A stretch of DNA of 8,412 bases from JAZRUF01 sp045652405 (GTDB lineage: Bacteria; Bacillota; Clostridia; Oscillospirales; JAAYXM01). The notes under the pieces were generated by a model. The model had not been told where the DNA came from, ran no database searches, and was given only the letters and a program-made list of their open reading frames with translations. Positions 1-6,303 of the stretch are shown piece after piece. The position numbers and the translations under genes were made by a program. The stretch covers positions 1 through 8,412 of the forward strand of contig JAZRUF010000027.1 of NCBI GenBank assembly GCA_045652405.1, in the 5' to 3' direction. Positions within the stretch are counted from its first letter, which is position 1, and each line of letters begins with the position of its first letter.

Positions 1-1431
1 CGCAAGCACATTGAAAAGGACAGCGCGCTCGAGCGCCGCTTCCAGTCCGTCATTGTAAATGAACCTTCAATAGAAGAAACGGTTGACATTATTTTGGGAA
101 TTTCCCACTATTACGAGAACTTCCATGGCGTGCGTATTCCCGAAAGTATCGCCCGCCTCGCAGTTACCCTTTCAGAACGTTATATAACTGACAGATACCT
201 GCCCGACAAGGCAATTGATTTAATTGACGAAGCATGCTCCGACTTAAATCTTACAAGTGAGCTTATTACCCAGCGTGCAAAACTTTCAAAGCAACTGAGT
301 AAAATAGAGACAGAACGCGATGAAATTATGGTAGATGAAAGTGCTGAGAATTCTTTTGAGCGCCTCGCTGCATTAAAAAGCGATGAATGCCGCATAACCG
401 CGCAGCTTGATGAACTCAACCTAAAAGCCACTCCGGAGCTAAAAATAGAGCATCTTGCCAAGGTTATTGAGTTGTGGACTAAAATCCCCGCCGCTTCTAT
501 TCAAGAGGCTGAATTCAAGCGTCTAAACGAGCTTGAGGAGCGTTTGAAAACGCACATTGTCGGACAGGACGAAGCAATTTCCGCAGTTGCCGCTGCAATC
601 AAGCGCAACCGCGTCGGCATCTCTCCGAAAAGGAAACCTGTATCCTTTATCTTTGCAGGGCCTACAGGCGTGGGCAAAACCGAGCTTGTAAAACGTTTAG
701 CGCAAGATTTATTCAATTCCCCCGAGTCTCTTATCCGCCTTGACATGTCTGAGTTTATGGAAAAGCATGCGGTAAGCCGCATCATCGGCGCACCTCCCGG
801 ATATGTAGGCTATGACGAAGCAGGTCAGCTTACGGAAAAAATACGTCGCAAACCCTACTCCGTCATTCTCTTTGATGAGATTGAAAAGGCGCATCCCGAT
901 GTTTTAAACATACTTCTTCAGATCCTTGATGACGGTCGCATAACAGATGCTCAGGGACGGCAGATTAATTTTGAAAATACGGTAATTATCATGACGACAA
1001 ACGCAGGCAGTCAAACAAATGACGCAAGTGTTGGCTTCGGACGTACTCTTTCCGAGCAAGGCAAAGCAAAAGCATTAAAAGCGCTTGAGCAATTCCTGCG
1101 TCCTGAATTCATTAACCGTATCGACGAAATAATTGCATTTAACAATCTCCCCAAGGAGCATTTTAATGATATTGCAAAAATCATGCTTGGCGAATTAACA
1201 TTAGCACTAAAAGAAAAGAACATTAATTTCATTTATGATGAGTCGCTTGTAAATTACCTTACTGACAAATCTTACTCAGTAAAATACGGCGCACGTAATT
1301 TGCGCCGCGTTATTCAAAAAGAGCTTGAGGACAAAATTGCAAACCTGATGATATCAAACTATGCGGCTCCACCGACGCAAATTTCAGCTTCTGCAACAGA
1401 GGCTGACGGAGTTAATCTTTTATCTCTTTAA
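1..1431 (+). CDS. clpC: ClpC-like AAA+ ATPase of a Clp protease, C-terminal part (5' end outside window)
   Basis: The frame is open from base 1, giving 476 visible residues. It covers the end of the first AAA+ module (D1), a short middle domain and all of the second module (D2). Seen: D1 arginine fingers in ERRFQ (R12, R13), D1 sensor-2 region DRYLPDKAIDLIDEA (64-78), a coiled-coil-like middle domain of about 70 residues (80-150), D2 Walker A GPTGVGKT (220-227), Walker B ending in D292-E293, RPEFINRIDE (367-376), and sensor 2 in YGAR (R432). The short middle domain fits ClpC rather than ClpB, whose middle domain is about twice as long. A VGFG loop (344-347) sits where ClpC, ClpE and ClpX carry the ClpP-docking tripeptide, so I infer that it feeds unfolded proteins to ClpP in the cytosol. 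The TTG at 94 is not a start, because homology continues upstream of it. The N-terminal domain cannot be judged. A lipoprotein gene follows after 22 bases, probably in the same operon. Confidence 0.92.
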   Translation, partial: RKHIEKDSALERRFQSVIVNEPSIEETVDIILGISHYYENFHGVRIPESIARLAVTLSERYITDRYLPDKAIDLIDEACSDLNLTSELITQRAKLSKQLSKIETERDEIMVDESAENSFERLAALKSDECRITAQLDELNLKATPELKIEHLAKVIELWTKIPAASIQEAEFKRLNELEERLKTHIVGQDEAISAVAAAIKRNRVGISPKRKPVSFIFAGPTGVGKTELVKRLAQDLFNSPESLIRLDMSEFMEKHAVSRIIGAPPGYVGYDEAGQLTEKIRRKPYSVILFDEIEKAHPDVLNILLQILDDGRITDAQGRQINFENTVIIMTTNAGSQTNDASVGFGRTLSEQGKAKALKALEQFLRPEFINRIDEIIAFNNLPKEHFNDIAKIMLGELTLALKEKNINFIYDESLVNYLTDKSYSVKYGARNLRRVIQKELEDKIANLMISNYAAPPTQISASATEADGVNLLSL

Positions 1432-1453
1432 TTATCACAAAGGAGAAACAGTA

Positions 1454-1906
1454 ATGAAAAAACTTCTTTTTCTTTCAGTAGCCATTTTTTCTTTGATATG
1501 TTTCTGCGCATGCGGAGCACCTGAGCCTTACACTGGTGAGCCTATTGCTCCGTCATCCGCATCCGATTCCGAACCGTGGCCTAAAGATACTTTCTTTGCC
1601 TCTGCACCGCCTATATGTGAAACCGTAAACAGCGTATCGGTTAATGATGATAAAACCACCTACTCATTTAAAATAACCAACATAAGCTATGAGGACTTTG
1701 TAAAGTGGGCACAAGCGATGAAAAAATGCGGTGTCTCCCCCATCGGTAGCGGTGAATACGGTCTTGACGGAACCCCGATTGACGGAATGGCTTCTTTTAA
1801 CGGTGAAACAAAGCAATTTACCGTCATATCTACATGGACTGATAAAGAAAGCCCTCTGCGCGTCGCAAACCATGACCTTTCAATTTCATTCATAAAAAAG
1901 AAGTAA
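1454..1906 (+). CDS. small predicted lipoprotein of unknown function
   Basis: The protein has 150 residues. The N-terminus is a typical lipoprotein signal: MKK, a hydrophobic stretch (residues 4-17), then a cysteine-rich lipobox with FCAC ending at C20, followed by Gly-Ala-Pro. I infer cleavage before C20, lipidation and anchoring to the outer face of the membrane. A flexible segment rich in Pro, Ser and Glu (about 22-50) leads to a small domain of roughly 90 residues that looks rich in beta strands and ends in a lysine cluster. I do not recognise the family. The ATG at 1454 is chosen because AGGAG (1441-1445) lies 8 bases upstream; the frame is also open further upstream, but that stretch overlaps the Clp gene and lacks a ribosome binding site. 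It starts 22 bases after the Clp stop with no promoter seen between them, so the two are probably co-transcribed. A hairpin follows three bases after the stop. Confidence 0.85.
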   Translation: MKKLLFLSVAIFSLICFCACGAPEPYTGEPIAPSSASDSEPWPKDTFFASAPPICETVNSVSVNDDKTTYSFKITNISYEDFVKWAQAMKKCGVSPIGSGEYGLDGTPIDGMASFNGETKQFTVISTWTDKESPLRVANHDLSISFIKKK

Positions 1907-1908
1907 AT

Positions 1909-1945
1909 AATAAGCTTTTGCAAATTCTTTGCAAAAGCTTATTTT
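1909..1945 (+). terminator. hairpin terminator after the lipoprotein gene
   Basis: A perfect 16-bp stem (1909-1924 with 1928-1943) encloses a 3-base loop, starting three bases after the lipoprotein stop. The T-run behind it is short and interrupted, and the stem is AT-rich with a core around AGCTTTTGC, so termination may be only moderate. It sits between the plus-strand lipoprotein and the end of the minus-strand gene remnant, where it could once have served both strands. Confidence 0.7.
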
Positions 1946-2159
1946 ATGTAATTTTTAAATTATCAAGCGATTTGAATACCCTTGACATGCCGGGTGTATG
2001 CGTGACTTCTATAACATATGTTCCATCATACCCTGAGCTTCTCAAAAATTCAACAGCTTCATTGTTTGAAAGAATACCGTCACCTTTAGCCACACAGTCA
2101 TATTATTGATTTATCCGGAGTAAGCTTTGTTGTACTAAATTCGCATCAAAAACACATTT
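1944..2159 (-). pseudogene. decayed C-terminal fragment of a sugar phosphate isomerase/epimerase-like TIM-barrel protein
   Basis: On the minus strand, 2102 down to 1944 reads as 52 residues followed by a stop. The fragment contains AKGDGILSNNEAVEFLRSSG and then GYDGTYVIEV. This pattern (G-x-GD, then about ten residues, then L-x-x-x-GYDG-x-x-x-IEV) is typical of the last two strands of AP-endonuclease-2-fold sugar isomerases and epimerases. There is no start codon with a ribosome binding site, and an in-frame TAA lies at 2105-2103. Upstream of that stop the same frame gives KCVFDANLVQQ, which resembles the preceding FDxNH strand of the family; this would imply an internal deletion, and it is the weaker part of the call. 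No open frame continues further upstream. The assignment is from remembered family pattern only. Confidence 0.45.
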
Positions 2160-2177
2160 TATTTCTTTTTGTAACCA

Positions 2178-2206
2178 TTGCTTTTTACTTCAAAAAAGTA
2201 TAAAAT
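2178..2206 (+). promoter_or_regulatory. sigma-A promoter of pgi
   Basis: The -35 element TTGCTT (2178-2183) and the -10 element TAAAAT (2201-2206) are separated by exactly 17 bases. Transcription would begin near 2213, giving a leader of about 30 bases with AAGGAG (2229-2234) placed 8 bases before the pgi ATG. Confidence 0.65.
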
Positions 2207-2242
2207 AGTATATACAAGACAATCTCAAAAGGAGTTTTTTCA

Positions 2243-3577
2243 ATGGTATTAAATGTAAAGACCAAAAACGCAGAAACTTTTGTTTCAAAAGAAGAGCTTG
2301 ATGCACTTCTTCCTGAGCTTAATTTAGCGCACTCAAAGCTCGTCGAAAAGACCGGTGCAGGCTCTGATTTTACCGGTTGGGTAACTCTCCCGCAGGACTA
2401 TGACCGCGATGAGTTTGCGCGCATAAAGAAATCCGCTGCAAAAATCCGCAGCGATTCAAAGGTTCTTGTAGTTATAGGAATAGGCGGTTCATATCTCGGT
2501 GCACGCGCTGCGATTGAATTCTTAAATAGCCCATATTACAATCAACTGACAAAGGACGGTCCTGAGATTTATTTTGCTGGAAACAACATAAGCCCGGATT
2601 ACTTCACTGAAATTGTTTCTTTAATCGGCGACCGTGATTTTTCAATTAATGTAATTTCAAAATCCGGTACAACCACTGAGCCCGCGATTGCTTTCCGTCT
2701 CTTCAAGGACCTTATTGAAAAGAAGTATGGAAAAGACGGTGCTAAAGGCCGCATCTATGCTACCACCGACAAGGCGCGCGGTGCATTAAAACAGCTTGCT
2801 GATGCAGAGGGGTATGAAACATTTGTTATTCCCGACGATGTTGGCGGACGTTACTCAGTTCTCACCGCAGTAGGACTTCTGCCCATTGCCGCAGCAGGTA
2901 TTGATATTGACAAGATCATGGCGGGCGCACAGGATGCCATGAAAACTTTAATGTCCGAAAAATCACTTGCAAACCCTGCATGGCGTTATGCGGGTATAAG
3001 AAACGCACTTTATCGCAAGGGCAAGCGAATTGAAATCTTAGCTTGCTTTGAGCCGCGTTTCCGCTTCATGTCCGAATGGTGGAAGCAACTCTATGGCGAA
3101 AGCGAAGGAAAAGACGGACTGGGCCTCTTCCCCGCATCAGTTGAACTGTCTGCCGACTTACACTCTATGGGACAGTATATCCAGCAGGGCGAGCGCACGC
3201 TGATTGAAACCATGTTCACAATAGACTCCCCTGAAAACGAAGTTGTTGTGGACTCAACCGATGACAACCTTGACGGTCTTAACTTCCTTGCTGGAAAGAC
3301 TATGGATTTCGTCAACAAGCAAGCTTTTGCAGGAACCGTTCTCGCGCATGTGGACGGCGGTGTTCCAAACCTCGAAATCTCAATCCCCAAAGTCGATGAA
3401 GAGGCATTTGGAAACATGGTTTATTTCTTTGAATTTGCTTGCGGAATTTCAGGTTATGTTCTCGGTGTAAACCCATTTGACCAACCCGGAGTTGAGGCAT
3501 ATAAAGTCAACATGTTTGCACTTTTGGATAAGCCCGGCTACCAGGATGCGCGCCGCGAATTACTCGAAAGATTATAA
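2243..3577 (+). CDS. pgi: glucose-6-phosphate isomerase
   Basis: This cytosolic glycolytic enzyme interconverts glucose 6-phosphate and fructose 6-phosphate. At 444 residues it matches the short Bacillus/Clostridium form rather than the enterobacterial one of about 550. Seen in order: VIGIGGSYLGARAA in the sugar-phosphate-binding first SIS domain, SKSGTTTEPA in the phosphate-binding loop, the signature DDVGGRYSVLTAVG with R203, GESEGKDG with the catalytic-base glutamate E286, the conserved H307 in LHSMGQ, and the second signature NPFDQPGVEAYK ending in catalytic K421. All expected active-site residues are present. The start is fixed by AAGGAG 8 bases upstream. It has its own promoter and terminator, so it is probably transcribed alone. 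Function is secure from the motifs. Confidence 0.97.
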   Translation: MVLNVKTKNAETFVSKEELDALLPELNLAHSKLVEKTGAGSDFTGWVTLPQDYDRDEFARIKKSAAKIRSDSKVLVVIGIGGSYLGARAAIEFLNSPYYNQLTKDGPEIYFAGNNISPDYFTEIVSLIGDRDFSINVISKSGTTTEPAIAFRLFKDLIEKKYGKDGAKGRIYATTDKARGALKQLADAEGYETFVIPDDVGGRYSVLTAVGLLPIAAAGIDIDKIMAGAQDAMKTLMSEKSLANPAWRYAGIRNALYRKGKRIEILACFEPRFRFMSEWWKQLYGESEGKDGLGLFPASVELSADLHSMGQYIQQGERTLIETMFTIDSPENEVVVDSTDDNLDGLNFLAGKTMDFVNKQAFAGTVLAHVDGGVPNLEISIPKVDEEAFGNMVYFFEFACGISGYVLGVNPFDQPGVEAYKVNMFALLDKPGYQDARRELLERL

Positions 3578-3585
3578 AAGCCACC

Positions 3586-3623
3586 AACATATCTCGTCTT
3601 TTATAAGGCGGGATATGTTTTTT
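3586..3623 (+). terminator. Rho-independent terminator of pgi
   Basis: A stem of about 15 pairs, including two G-U pairs (3586-3600 with 3605-3619), closes a TTAT loop. It overlaps and runs into six T residues (3618-3623), and begins 9 bases after the pgi stop. Confidence 0.85.
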
Positions 3624-3707
3624 GCCCTGATTTAAGTAAATTTTTTCTACTATTCACTTAATATTTGTGCAACTTGTGAAACTTATATAAATTTCTCTAA
3701 ATTTAGA

Positions 3708-3736
3708 TTGAAATATTTGACAAACTGTGTTATCAT
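3708..3736 (+). promoter_or_regulatory. extended -10 promoter of the small P-loop gene
   Basis: The -35 element TTGAAA (3708-3713), a 17-base spacer and the -10 element TATCAT (3731-3736) with an upstream TG (3728-3729) make a good sigma-A promoter. The start would fall near 3743. A TTGACA at 3717-3722 looks like a better -35 but has no -10 at a usable distance. The roughly 90 bases between the pgi terminator and this promoter are AT-rich and show nothing else. Confidence 0.6.
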
Positions 3737-3745
3737 ATAAATAAC

Positions 3746-3763
3746 AAATCCGAATACGGATTT
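3746..3763 (+). promoter_or_regulatory. 5'-leader hairpin before the P-loop gene
   Basis: AAATCCG (3746-3752) and CGGATTT (3757-3763) pair perfectly around an AATA loop. The hairpin lies within a few bases of the predicted transcription start (about 3743) and 5 bases before the strong ribosome binding site AAGGAGG (3769-3775). It could protect the mRNA 5' end, or as DNA it could be a small operator. Neither role is shown by the sequence alone. Confidence 0.5.
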
Positions 3764-3784
3764 AAAACAAGGAGGTATTCTATT

Positions 3785-4195
3785 ATGGTCAAAGTCATTA
3801 TGGGTCTCCAGGGCCATGGCAAAACTAAACAAATTATTGAGCTTGCAAATCAGGCGGTCAGCAACGAATCAAATTCGGTTATCTGCATTGAACGCGGCAA
3901 AAAGCTCACATACGATATCAGTCACAAGGTTCGTTTGGTAGATGTTTCTTCTTATCCGATAACCAGCTATGAGCGCTTAAAGGCTTTCATCTGCGGTATG
4001 TATTCCGGAAACTATGATATTTCCGATGTGTTTATTGACAGCCTCTTCAAAGTAGTTAAGTGTGATTCTCTTGAGGAGTGTGAAAACTTCCTTCAGTGGT
4101 TAGATGAGTTTGGTGCAGAGAACAAAATCAATTTCACCACCACTATCAGTGCTGATGAGAACACCGCTACCGACGGTATTAAAAAGTATTTTTAA
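3785..4195 (+). CDS. small single-domain P-loop NTPase-like protein, conserved in Clostridia, function unknown
   Basis: The protein has 136 residues. A Walker A motif GLQGHGKT (7-14) sits at the very N-terminus after strand VKVIM. A possible Walker B is DVFIDSLFK (D85), a hydrophobic strand ending in Asp but without the usual following Glu. A third strand (NFTTTISADE, near residues 117-126) resembles the sensor-like strand of short P-loop folds. There is no second domain, signal peptide or membrane segment, so it is probably a cytosolic nucleotide-binding protein. From memory, similar short proteins in Clostridia are annotated as ATP-binding or, loosely, PilT-like; nothing here supports a pilus motor. 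It has its own promoter, an unusually good ribosome binding site (AAGGAGG, 9 bases before ATG) and its own terminator, which implies a monocistronic and well-expressed gene. Its neighbours give no hint of function. Confidence 0.85.
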   Translation: MVKVIMGLQGHGKTKQIIELANQAVSNESNSVICIERGKKLTYDISHKVRLVDVSSYPITSYERLKAFICGMYSGNYDISDVFIDSLFKVVKCDSLEECENFLQWLDEFGAENKINFTTTISADENTATDGIKKYF

Positions 4196-4227
4196 TTGAC
4201 TTATTCTCTGTTTTGCACTAATGTTTA

Positions 4228-4256
4228 TTGACAAATAAAAGCGAATTGATTATAAT
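4228..4256 (+). promoter_or_regulatory. perfect consensus sigma-A promoter of the SGNH hydrolase operon
   Basis: TTGACA (4228-4233), a 17-base spacer and TATAAT (4251-4256) match the sigma-A consensus at all 12 positions. The spacer is the left arm of a 38-bp palindrome and the -10 covers its centre. The start would fall near 4263, inside the right arm, leaving a leader of about 33 bases with GGAGG (4283-4287) before the ATG at 4296. Confidence 0.85.
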
Positions 4257-4279
4257 CAATTCGCTTTTATTCTTTTTTT
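4234..4279 (+). terminator. palindromic terminator of the P-loop gene, overlapping the next promoter
   Basis: Bases 4234-4271 form a perfect 38-bp palindrome (18-bp arms around a central AT), followed by C and seven T residues (4273-4279). It begins 38 bases after the P-loop gene stop and fits a Rho-independent terminator. RNA started from the overlapping promoter would contain only part of the right arm and could not form the hairpin. As DNA, the palindrome could also be an operator. Confidence 0.8.
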
Positions 4280-4295
4280 AACGGAGGATTTTGAT

Positions 4296-5267
4296 ATGCC
4301 TGTTTACAACAACGCATCCTTAAAAGATATTTCCCCGCTGCTTCGCGGTGTTTGCGGATTTTTCGATAAGGACGGCATGGTGCTTCCCACAAGATTTACT
4401 CCTGAGCAGCTTAAGTTTTATGAAGAAGTCTTTCCCGAACGTTATGCTGCTGCACTGGGACTTGCAGGAATTGTTCTTGAATTTAAAACCGACGCGGAAG
4501 AAATTTCTTTTCTATATTCCACCGGCAGTGCTTATGTAACAAACAGCGGGATTGACATTTATGAAAACGGTGTCTTCCAAGCCAATTTGTGCGTAGAGGA
4601 AAACACTAAGGATATAACTGTTACATACTCAAGAAAGTGCAAATCTGCATCAGAGATTAAAATATACTTCCCTGCAGGGGTAGCATTTTATCCTACAAAC
4701 TTTTGCTTAGGCAATGCAACTCCCCTGCCCCAAAAGGATAAACTCATTCTCTTCTACGGTGACTCTATAACCCAGTCTGCATATATCCCTACTCGTTCCG
4801 TATGCTGGTGCGAATTTGTCGCAGAGAGCTTAAACGCACGCTATATAAATCGAGGCGTAGGAAGCTTTGTAGCGCATGAGGGAAGCCTACCGTCTGAGCC
4901 CGACTGTTCACCTGACTATATCTTTGTAGAATATGGATTGAACGACCTTTATCAATACGGTCTTTCCGAGTCACTTGATATGATTGATAAGTATTTGAAA
5001 AAGATTAAATCTTTATATACTAAAAGTCAAATATACGTAATTACTCCGAATTTCACGCCAAAGGATACCGAACTTGAAGAAATCCGCAATAACATTAACG
5101 AATACTGCGATAATCTTATTACCATTGCTCAAAAGTACAATATGAGTATTATACACGGTAACAAGCTAATTCCGGATCTCAAAGTTATGTTCTGGTCGGA
5201 CCATGTTCATTTGAGCGAGGCCGGTGCTGCCGTATTTGCGCATAATGTTATTAAATACATGAAATAA
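4296..5267 (+). CDS. SGNH/GDSL-family hydrolase (probable carbohydrate esterase), first of a tandem pair
   Basis: The protein has 323 residues in two parts: an N-terminal domain that looks rich in beta strands (about 1-145) and a C-terminal SGNH hydrolase domain (about 148-323). Catalytic blocks seen: block I YGDSITQSA with nucleophile S157, block II glycine in NRGVGS, block III GLND (G214-N216) completing the oxyanion hole, and block V DHVH with D302 and H305. All SGNH residues are present, so the enzyme should be active. The two-domain plan resembles CE2-type and related esterases that remove acyl groups, often acetyl, from sugars; the substrate is inferred. There is no signal peptide, so it should act in the cytosol. 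The ribosome binding site GGAGG lies 8 bases before the ATG. It is read from a consensus promoter together with its paralogue, whose start lies 16 bases downstream. Confidence 0.88.
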   Translation: MPVYNNASLKDISPLLRGVCGFFDKDGMVLPTRFTPEQLKFYEEVFPERYAAALGLAGIVLEFKTDAEEISFLYSTGSAYVTNSGIDIYENGVFQANLCVEENTKDITVTYSRKCKSASEIKIYFPAGVAFYPTNFCLGNATPLPQKDKLILFYGDSITQSAYIPTRSVCWCEFVAESLNARYINRGVGSFVAHEGSLPSEPDCSPDYIFVEYGLNDLYQYGLSESLDMIDKYLKKIKSLYTKSQIYVITPNFTPKDTELEEIRNNINEYCDNLITIAQKYNMSIIHGNKLIPDLKVMFWSDHVHLSEAGAAVFAHNVIKYMK

Positions 5268-5269
5268 TC

Positions 5270-5277
5270 AAGGGGGG
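5270..5277 (+). promoter_or_regulatory. G-rich ribosome binding site of the second SGNH gene
   Basis: AAGGGGGG in the 16-base gap between the two hydrolase genes ends 6 bases before the ATG at 5284. It departs from the AAGGAGG form seen elsewhere in the window but still offers several pairings with the 16S tail. No promoter or terminator fits in the gap, so the pair is one transcript. Confidence 0.6.
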
Positions 5278-5283
5278 TTTTTA

Positions 5284-6261
5284 ATGTATAAATCATTAAA
5301 TGAGCTATCACCTTATCTGCGCGGATGCTGCGGTTTTACGGACATTGGCGGCAAAACCGCTCCTGTGCGTTTTTACGATGAGCAACTTGAATATTTAAAA
5401 AGCATCGGTACCGGAAAATTCTTTAATATTGCCGCGTGTGCTGCAGGAATTTCCCTTGCATTTTCAACCGACGCGGATGAGATTTCATTTGACTATTCAA
5501 TTGGCGAGATAACGTATGTAACAAACAGCGGTATAGACATATATGAAAATGGCGTTTTTGCCGCTCATTTCCCGATAAATAGCGGGGATAAGGATATTCA
5601 TATTTCTTATAACATAAAATCAAACGAGCGTTGCGAAATAGAAATCCATTTCCCGGGTGGCGTACACTTTTTCCCATATAACTTTTCACTCGGGAATATA
5701 TCCCCTCTCCCGCGCAGAAGTAAGCTCGCGCTGTTCTACGGTTCATCCTCCACTCAATCTGCATATGTCTCATATCCGTCATTTTCCTGGCCGGAAGCCA
5801 CGGCTCGATTTCTTGATGCTGAATATATAAACCGGGGAATCGGCAGCTATTATTACGATGCAGAAAGCCTTCCGAAAAAATCCGATTGTAATCCGGATTA
5901 TGTTTTCATAATGTATGGTGGAAACGATATCCTGCTTTTCCCGTCGATGGACGTTGCGTTGCAGGAAGCGGAAAAGTTTATAAAAAAAGCCTGCGACATT
6001 TATCCGTCTGCAAAAATCTTAGTCCTCTCTCCAGAATATATGCGTAAAGAGCCTATGGACGATAATATGAGAAACAATTTAGAGACATATTCTGCACAAC
6101 TCCCTGCGTTGTGTAATGCTTGCGGATGCACTTTTCTTTCAACAAAAGAGCTTATACCTGACCTTGCTTCACTCTTCTTAGACGATGACGTTCACTTCAA
6201 CGTTGCGGGAATGGGGCAATTTACCGGCAATCTTATGAACAAACTAAAAACTATTATCTAA
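5284..6261 (+). CDS. SGNH/GDSL-family hydrolase paralogue with altered block I
   Basis: The protein has 325 residues and is collinear with the gene before it over its whole length, so the pair arose by tandem duplication. The N-terminal domain keeps YVTNSGIDIYENGVF (78-92) identical to residues 80-94 of its neighbour. In the SGNH domain, block I reads YGSSSTQSA instead of YGDSITQSA: nucleophile S155 aligns, but the GDS aspartate is replaced by S154. Block II NRGIGS, block III GGND (212-215) and block V DDVH (D301, H304) are present. The triad is therefore complete and activity is likely, perhaps with a changed substrate or rate. There is no signal peptide. It is co-transcribed with the first hydrolase, and a bidirectional terminator follows 3 bases after the stop. 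The substrate is unknown; an acylated sugar is my inference from the family. Confidence 0.86.
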   Translation: MYKSLNELSPYLRGCCGFTDIGGKTAPVRFYDEQLEYLKSIGTGKFFNIAACAAGISLAFSTDADEISFDYSIGEITYVTNSGIDIYENGVFAAHFPINSGDKDIHISYNIKSNERCEIEIHFPGGVHFFPYNFSLGNISPLPRRSKLALFYGSSSTQSAYVSYPSFSWPEATARFLDAEYINRGIGSYYYDAESLPKKSDCNPDYVFIMYGGNDILLFPSMDVALQEAEKFIKKACDIYPSAKILVLSPEYMRKEPMDDNMRNNLETYSAQLPALCNACGCTFLSTKELIPDLASLFLDDDVHFNVAGMGQFTGNLMNKLKTII

Positions 6262-6264
6262 TAT

Positions 6265-6302
6265 AAAAAACCTAAAGCCTTTTAGTAGGCTTTAGGTTTT
6301 TT
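6265..6302. terminator. bidirectional terminator between the hydrolase operon and hslO
   Basis: A perfect 16-bp stem (6265-6280 with 6287-6302) with a TTTAGT loop carries six A residues on its left edge and a T-run on its right edge, so it works as a terminator on both strands. It lies 3 bases after the plus-strand hydrolase stop and 1 base beyond the minus-strand hslO stop, which is a typical convergent arrangement. Confidence 0.9.
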
Positions 6303-6303
6303 A

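Noticed and set aside
94..96. TTG as the start of the Clp gene
   Set aside because: The frame is open to base 1 and the upstream residues match the D1 arginine-finger region of Clp ATPases, so this is an internal leucine codon.
1361..1453. Longer N-terminus for the lipoprotein gene
   Set aside because: It would overlap the end of the Clp gene and bury the clear lipoprotein signal peptide; a good ribosome binding site supports 1454.
1918..2109. Plus-strand open frame of 63 residues
   Set aside because: It begins inside the hairpin, has no ribosome binding site, and lies opposite the isomerase-like minus-strand reading.
3091..3500. Open frames on either strand inside pgi
   Set aside because: They overlap a fully conserved isomerase gene and have no recognisable content of their own.
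3717..3722. TTGACA as -35 of the P-loop gene
   Set aside because: The nearest good -10 (TATCAT) is only 8 bases away; TTGAAA at 3708 gives the correct 17-base spacing.
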